Part shown: piece after piece, positions 49,373-54,342 of the stretch
Layout of the letters: every line of letters begins with the position of its first letter
How positions within the stretch are numbered: the stretch's first letter is position 1
Source: CAZTHK01 sp964613215
GTDB taxonomy: Bacteria > Krumholzibacteriota > Krumholzibacteriia > Krumholzibacteriales > CAZTHK01
Length of the DNA stretch: 54,342 nucleotides
NCBI GenBank assembly: GCA_964613215.1
Contig: CAZTHK010000025.1
Coordinates: 1 to 54,342 of the forward strand
Reading direction: 5' to 3'
The notes under the pieces: model-generated
Told to the model about the DNA's origin: nothing
Database searches by the model: none
The model's input: only the letters and a program-made list of their open reading frames with translations
Program-made: the position numbers and the translations under genes

Positions 49373-52078
49373 TCATCGAATGAATATCATCTTTCTGGTT
49401 ATACTCTGTTTCCCGGCTTTGAGACGGTAAAAATATACACCACTGGAAACACTATTACCTAATTCATTGCGTCCAGACCATCTTAAGTTATACTCGCCTG
49501 CTTCCTTATAAGAATCCAATATCCTTGATACTCTCCTCCCCGAAGCATCAAAAATATCCAGAGTAATATGTGATCTATGAGGGATACTGAAATTAATGTT
49601 CGTATAAGGATTAAATGGATTGGGATAATTATTCAAACCCAGGGATGAAGGCCTGGAAATATAAACATATTCCGTAACAAACAATGTTTGCCTTCTTTTT
49701 CCCACTATTAAATCTACACGATACCGGTATCCTGAATGTGAATCGTCGATCCTGTCAATAAATTTATATGATCGCTCCCCTGTTCTCACGATTTCCCCTT
49801 CGATGTGTACAAAGTTCATATCCCCTGCATTCTGACGCCAAACTATAAATTCCATGGAATTCTTTGACTCCAGAATACTCCACCTAATCTGGATTTTCCT
49901 GTTAGTAATGGCACATTCATATTCCTCCAGACTGATCCCAGTAGATTCCTGGTTGAGATTAATAAGAATCGAAACATCATCTGAATATCTATTGGCAACA
50001 GCAAGATCAATTTTATCGTCGTTGTCAAAATCAGAACAAGAGATTGAGTTGCAACCCCAGCCTGCCCCGTAACTTCCTACATTATTGAAGGTTCCTGTTC
50101 CTGAACCTATCAGAACGGAAATATTACTGGTAGTATAATTAACTGCAGCAAGATCAAGATGGCCGTCACCATCAAAATCACAGCAGCAGATATCACAGGG
50201 ATCTCTGGCTCCACAAGTAGAGAAGGGATAAAATTCAAAATTTCCTCCACCCCTTAATATGGAAATATTGTTAGTGGTGTTATTTGCTACAGCGAGATCT
50301 AGCTGACCGTTTTCATCGAAATCTCCAGCACATATTGAGGATGGATTAAGCCCAGTTACGAATTTTTTATTGTAAGGTATCATTGAGCCATTCCCCTCGT
50401 TACAGATGATTGATACATTATTAGAATTTCGATTGGCTACGGCGAGATCCGGATATCCATCCCGGTTGAAATCTCCTATACAGGCAGATTTTGGCTTATT
50501 TCCTGTATTGTAGCTTTGGCCGGTAAAAAAGCTTCCACTACTGCTACCCAGAAGTACAGTCACATTGTCAGAATCTGCATTGGTCACTACAAGATCAGTA
50601 AAACCATCCAGGTTTATATCGCCGGAACATATTGAAACCGGTCCGTTTCCCACCCCGATACTTTGTTTTGATGAAAATGTCCCATCCCCCCCCCCCTGAA
50701 ATATCGACACATTATCCGATCCATAGTTAGTAACGGCAATATCGAGTTTATCATCACCATTAAAATCATCTGAACAGATGGAGTTGGGAAAACTGCTGGC
50801 AGAGTAACTTTCGCCGGGAGAAAAGGCACCATACTCATTTCCCTCGAGTATCAATATATTCTCTGAATCCCAATTAACAGTTGCTAAATCCACGTATCCG
50901 TCTTCATTATAATCCCCGGAGCAGACCCCCCGGGTGCCATATCCGGAGGGATAGTTTGCCGGAGAAGTGAAATTGCCCCCACCCCGGTTAAACAGAATAG
51001 AAATATTATCACCATCCCAGTTTGCCACTGCCAGATCAATCCATCCGCTGCCGTTAAAATCACCACAACAAACCGCCCATGAACCACAACCTGAACTGAA
51101 ACTTCTACTCAGGTCAAAAGTGCCAGTACCGCTGTTAAAGAGGACGGTAACATCATTGCTCAGCCAGTTAGCAGTTACCAGATCGATATCCCCATCCCCG
51201 TCATAATCTCCGGAACAAATAGAATTCGGGCTGTTACCAGCGATATAATCCTTTCTGGAACCAAAAGTTCCGTCACCACGTCCCAGAATAACAGAAACAT
51301 TATCTGAATTTGCATTTGCCACAGCCAGGTCGGAGTTTCCATCTCCATTAAAATCACCACAGCAGCAATCCCATGGTTCACTGCCGACATTGAAGTTTCC
51401 TGAATATTCAAAAGTGCCATCACCATTACCTAGCATTGTGGAGATATCATCAGACCATCCGTTCGCCACTGCTATATCATCAATTCCGTCTCCGTTAAAA
51501 TCAGCCGTGAAGACTGAGCGGGGGCCGTCTCCCGTCACATACCACTCCGAAAACATAAATATACTCCCGGAGGTACCCAGTAGCACCAACATATTGTCAG
51601 ATCCAAAGTTAACCACGGCGATATCCCTATTACCATCACTGTTGAAATCGGCAACACACAAAGATACAGGAGATTGGCCAATCTGAAGAGCTCCCCCGCT
51701 GATAAACGATCCATCACCTTTTCCTAAAAGGAGAGAAAGGGTATTTGAGATATAATTTGTTACTGCAAGATCAAGGTTGCCATCTCCGTCAAAATCATCC
51801 GATTCTAGATAGCAAGGACCTCCACCGGTGAAATATTTTCCAATTCGTCGAAACCTACCATTTCCTCTTCCCTTAACTATTTGAATATTATCAGAATAGA
51901 AGTTTGCCACGGCTAGGTCGATATATCCATCCCCGTTAAAATCACCCGTGCAGATGGAAACGGGATTTCCTCCTGCACGGTAGGTCATATTAGAATTGAA
52001 TAAAAGGTCATTTGCCGGTGTATTTGTCGATGCTATTATCGTAAATATGATTGAATAAACTATTACTTTTTTATCCAA
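49373..52078 (-). CDS. VCBS/FG-GAP repeat protein with C-terminal sorting domain
   Basis: The 901-residue secreted protein has a signal peptide (VIVYSIIFTIIASTNTPA) and 14 tandem FG-GAP/VCBS repeats of about 46 residues (about 30-690). Each has a calcium-type loop (for example DFNGDGYIDLAVAN) followed by SDNI/SDNV and a beta strand. Fourteen repeats would fit two seven-bladed propellers. The end (about 810-901, NYPNPFNPYTNINF to the FYRLKAGKQSITRKMIFIR strand) is a sorting-type domain of the sort used by type IX secretion or FlgD-like surface proteins. The TTG start has GGAGG 4 nt upstream. The gene is AT-richer than most of the window. It may be a surface binding protein; ligand unknown. Confidence 0.9.
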   Translation of the reverse strand: MDKKVIVYSIIFTIIASTNTPANDLLFNSNMTYRAGGNPVSICTGDFNGDGYIDLAVANFYSDNIQIVKGRGNGRFRRIGKYFTGGGPCYLESDDFDGDGNLDLAVTNYISNTLSLLLGKGDGSFISGGALQIGQSPVSLCVADFNSDGNRDIAVVNFGSDNMLVLLGTSGSIFMFSEWYVTGDGPRSVFTADFNGDGIDDIAVANGWSDDISTMLGNGDGTFEYSGNFNVGSEPWDCCCGDFNGDGNSDLAVANANSDNVSVILGRGDGTFGSRKDYIAGNSPNSICSGDYDGDGDIDLVTANWLSNDVTVLFNSGTGTFDLSRSFSSGCGSWAVCCGDFNGSGWIDLAVANWDGDNISILFNRGGGNFTSPANYPSGYGTRGVCSGDYNEDGYVDLATVNWDSENILILEGNEYGAFSPGESYSASSFPNSICSDDFNGDDKLDIAVTNYGSDNVSIFQGGGDGTFSSKQSIGVGNGPVSICSGDINLDGFTDLVVTNADSDNVTVLLGSSSGSFFTGQSYNTGNKPKSACIGDFNRDGYPDLAVANRNSNNVSIICNEGNGSMIPYNKKFVTGLNPSSICAGDFDENGQLDLAVANNTTNNISILRGGGNFEFYPFSTCGARDPCDICCCDFDGDGHLDLAAVNYTTSNISVLIGSGTGTFNNVGSYGAGWGCNSISCSDFDNDDKIDLAVANRYSDDVSILINLNQESTGISLEEYECAITNRKIQIRWSILESKNSMEFIVWRQNAGDMNFVHIEGEIVRTGERSYKFIDRIDDSHSGYRYRVDLIVGKRRQTLFVTEYVYISRPSSLGLNNYPNPFNPYTNINFSIPHRSHITLDIFDASGRRVSRILDSYKEAGEYNLRWSGRNELGNSVSSGVYFYRLKAGKQSITRKMIFIR

Positions 52079-52249
52079 GATACCTCCCCCTTCTCTCTAT
52101 CCAATTGCTATGAATGAACAATTAATCAATTTTGGTAACTGTTAACTACGTCTTGCTAAAACTGTTTTCAGATATTTTGAACAATTAAAATGGCTACCTG
52201 TAAATCACTAATTTTCATGGTATCAGAAAGAAATACTTACACTTATCTA

Positions 52250-53875
52250 TCAGAAATCCATATCATAAATGGCTACTGCTGCTCTGCGTATTATCATCCC
52301 CCGGGGCCCACCTACACTTGTAGAATCCTGGTATTGTTCTATCCCATCAATTGTAAAAACCCATCTATTCTCTCTGCCCGTCACCTTGATACTGTGAATA
52401 TTACCATTATCAAACCATCCCCCCCTAGCACGACTGCCATATATTTCTTTAATCTCTCCCTCCTCACACTCAACAAATCTGATATAATTGTAAGGTATGG
52501 ACTTTTTATCAGGGGCTGCACCCATCTGGAATTCAAAAGCGGTGTAATTCTCAGAATCTCTAAAATCCATCAGAATCCCCACCGCATTAGGAGGAGGTCC
52601 GAATAACCCGGTGAAGCGGTAACTGAAATAGAAGTCATCCACGTTGACATTCTCTTTAAATACTGCAAATGCAGCGTCTGCATGAATATCTGACTGATAA
52701 AGTACATTTTCAGTAGTAGTTCTGAAATCAGCAATACGGGATACTACAAACCAGATGTACCCACCTGTCTGCCAGTTGGTAGTTTCATACAGTACAGTAC
52801 CTATTTGACGATCATCTATCTGAACGCTGGAAGGATAGGATCGATCTGCCAATTTATAATCATCACTGCTTGTATATACATCCAGACTGTTTTCTATATC
52901 CCATGTTCTTCCATTATCTCTCGAGATCAGAAGCCGCTCATTCCTTCTCTCCCTGAAGGAAAAACTGCAAAGTAGCCAGCCGTTTTTCAATTTGATCAAA
53001 TCTGCAGGTGTAAATTGCGACGGTATACCGGAAGGCTCTGGTTTGGACCAGGTATATCCTCCATCCACAGAAGAGATCTGCCAGAGCTCCGGATCTACAT
53101 TAGACCTGATAAGAGCAATTAATTCCCCTTCATCAGTCTTTACAACCGATGCTTCATCAGCAACCCGATACAATCCCACTGGAGTTACTGCTATCTCCTG
53201 AAAGGTCTCGTATTCTCTATCATATATGGAAAAGTATGTGGTACACCGTGTTTCGCAATATGTTCTGGCAAAGGGAATTAGCCATTTTCCGTCTCCAATA
53301 TCGACTGGCCTGCCTCGCGTGTGAACGTTTTTATCATCACTTATCTTTACTGGTTCGGACCATGCATACCCCCCATCACTACTCTGAATCATCCAGGCCC
53401 AGTGATGCTCATTATCAAGATACTTGTCCCATACCAGACATATAGTTCCGTCCTTCATACATGAAACAGCAGGATTACGGTCGTCCATGTATGGATCATC
53501 ATATACAAGCTCGGGACTACTCCAGGTTTTGCCCTTGTCACCGGAACGCACCATCATGATCTTGCCCTCATCATGACCTACATCCTTATGGTTGAGCCCT
53601 TCCCTGTATGCAACCAACAATATCCCATCTTCTGTCCTACATATACTGGGAAAGGCGACATAATAAGGAGAATCCACTGCCGCAATTGCAGTAAGGTTGC
53701 GTTCAGGCCTGATTAAATTCTTTCTCACCCAAGAACCATCTATAAATTTCAACCGGGAGGTTATGAAGGGCCCTACCAGAAAATGAAAATTATCCCCTGA
53801 ATCGCATGAGTGGATCAATAATCCCCAAATTATGATAAAAATGATAAATATGATTTTAAAGATTTTCCATAAAAT
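52250..53875 (-). CDS. BNR/sialidase-like lipoprotein with C-terminal lectin-like domain
   Basis: The protein (541 residues with the chosen start) has four or more Asp-box motifs (SGDKGKTW, SSDGGYAW, SVDGGYTW, SRDNGRTW) of a six-bladed BNR/sialidase propeller (about 50-380) and a C-terminal jelly-roll like LamG/DUF1080 domains (about 400-541, VGILMDFRDSENYTAFEFQ). It may hydrolyse or bind glycans; the FRIP-like site reads AFPSICR. Upstream of the TTG at 53818 the frame stays open through a clear lipoprotein signal (KIFKIIFIIFIIIWGLLIHSC, in two pieces here), Cys24 if translation starts at the ATT at 53875. GGGGAG lies 9 nt before that ATT, and no ATG, GTG or TTG is in position. The start is therefore uncertain. 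Confidence 0.78.
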   Translation of the reverse strand: MLWKIFKIIFIIFIIIWGLLIHSCDSGDNFHFLVGPFITSRLKFIDGSWVRKNLIRPERNLTAIAAVDSPYYVAFPSICRTEDGILLVAYREGLNHKDVGHDEGKIMMVRSGDKGKTWSSPELVYDDPYMDDRNPAVSCMKDGTICLVWDKYLDNEHHWAWMIQSSDGGYAWSEPVKISDDKNVHTRGRPVDIGDGKWLIPFARTYCETRCTTYFSIYDREYETFQEIAVTPVGLYRVADEASVVKTDEGELIALIRSNVDPELWQISSVDGGYTWSKPEPSGIPSQFTPADLIKLKNGWLLCSFSFRERRNERLLISRDNGRTWDIENSLDVYTSSDDYKLADRSYPSSVQIDDRQIGTVLYETTNWQTGGYIWFVVSRIADFRTTTENVLYQSDIHADAAFAVFKENVNVDDFYFSYRFTGLFGPPPNAVGILMDFRDSENYTAFEFQMGAAPDKKSIPYNYIRFVECEEGEIKEIYGSRARGGWFDNGNIHSIKVTGRENRWVFTIDGIEQYQDSTSVGGPRGMIIRRAAVAIYDMDF

Positions 53876-54342
53876 TTTTGTATTCTCCCCTCAGTTCGAT
53901 CTATATAAATTTATTAATTTATTAACCATTCCAGAATAATCATTAATGCTTTTAGCGATTAAAAAAATAAAAACATTTTTTATTTTTATGCTCTTCGCGA
54001 CAACAAGTTCCTAATATTCATTTCTGTATATTTACATTATAAATAACCTCTTTTAGGACTATGTATTGATCTAATTTTTTTTACATCATGATTCTAAAAG
54101 AGAATGACTCCTTTCCAATTCATGATAATAAAAAGCATTTTGATCTTAAATTAATAACTTTAAATATTATTATAAATTTTGGTAAAATCAAACCTAAATT
54201 TGAATATTTTTACGTAAATTACCTATTCTGGATAATTATTAACAATATATTTTATTGCTGATAAGCCTAGCAATGTGGAATTAATTAATACCTAAATTGA
54301 GCGATTTTATCCATGAAAAAACCCACCTGATGAGTTAAACTC
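53876..54342. other. AT-rich right-edge region without a gene
   Basis: This 467-nt stretch is strongly AT-rich, with many A/T runs and no supported gene. It should contain the promoter of the BNR lipoprotein gene, but several equally weak -10-like boxes prevent a choice. No inverted repeat long enough for a mobile-element end was found. Confidence 0.4.

Noticed and set aside
1..54342. CRISPR arrays, tRNA or rRNA genes, and intact insertion sequences
   Set aside because: No regularly spaced repeats, cloverleaf-like or rRNA-like sequence, and no transposase gene were recognised on reading both strands; a computed search was not possible.

Overview
The window looks like a chromosomal segment of a Gram-negative (diderm) bacterium, most likely from an uncultured or candidate lineage of the FCB (Fibrobacterota-Chlorobiota-Bacteroidota) superphylum. 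The evidence is indirect: outer-membrane proteins (SLBB export protein, porin, TolC, TonB-dependent receptor), many lipoproteins with a Cys at the lipobox, a C-terminal 'YPNPFNP' sorting-type domain on a large VCBS-repeat protein, and an Rnf complex. Base composition is roughly balanced, with an AT-richer right end from about 49.4 kb. No rRNA, tRNA, CRISPR array or intact insertion sequence was seen. Start codons TTG and GTG with good Shine-Dalgarno (SD) sites are frequent.

Layout. (1) 0.3-5.5 kb: surface polysaccharide genes, an SLBB export protein divergent from a DegT aminotransferase and an NAD-dependent epimerase. (2) 5.6-8.2 kb: ClpB. (3) 8.4-10.3 kb: a lipoprotein with Ig/FnIII-like domains and a C-terminal zinc metalloprotease site. 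(4) 10.5-12.9 kb: an unusual operon with a ParA-type ATPase fused to a CBM48 (AMPK-beta-like glycogen-binding) domain, a ParA-like protein without a P-loop, and a 110-residue unknown protein. Its leader has an 18-codon ORF and an intrinsic terminator. (5) 13.0-17.3 kb: a DivPAP/DUF212 membrane protein, an oligopeptide-type binding lipoprotein, and an Ig-like lipoprotein. (6) 17.7-21.0 kb: a peptidoglycan-sugar salvage set, NamZ-like muramidase, MurU-like nucleotidyltransferase and AmgK-like kinase. (7) 21.0-25.1 kb: an EF-Tu-domain-2-like small protein, a TIM-barrel isomerase-like protein, bifunctional FtcD, and ApbE. (8) 25.1-30.7 kb: a full rnfABCDGE operon convergent with apbE, whose product would load FMN onto RnfG and RnfD. 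(9) 31.0-39.0 kb: an aldehyde dehydrogenase, a DUF1287 protein, a broken beta-barrel gene, KptA, an M48 lipoprotein, an HNH nuclease, and an OprP-type porin. (10) 39.2-46.7 kb: a self-contained efflux operon (TetR, barrel protein, TolC, adaptor, RND pump, PII-like protein) with a perfect-arm operator over its promoter. (11) 46.7-54.3 kb: a TonB-dependent receptor, a 14-repeat VCBS protein with a sorting domain, and a BNR lipoprotein.

The best candidate for something undescribed is the ParA-CBM48 operon. A positioning-type ATPase carrying a glycan-binding module, co-transcribed with a catalytically empty homologue, suggests a device that places or partitions a polysaccharide-containing body, perhaps glycogen, but this is inference. 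Other items worth checking are a 116-bp dispersed hairpin element in two copies, a charged 100-residue N-terminal extension on RnfD, a PII-like protein ending the RND operon, and an apparent AUU start on the BNR lipoprotein.
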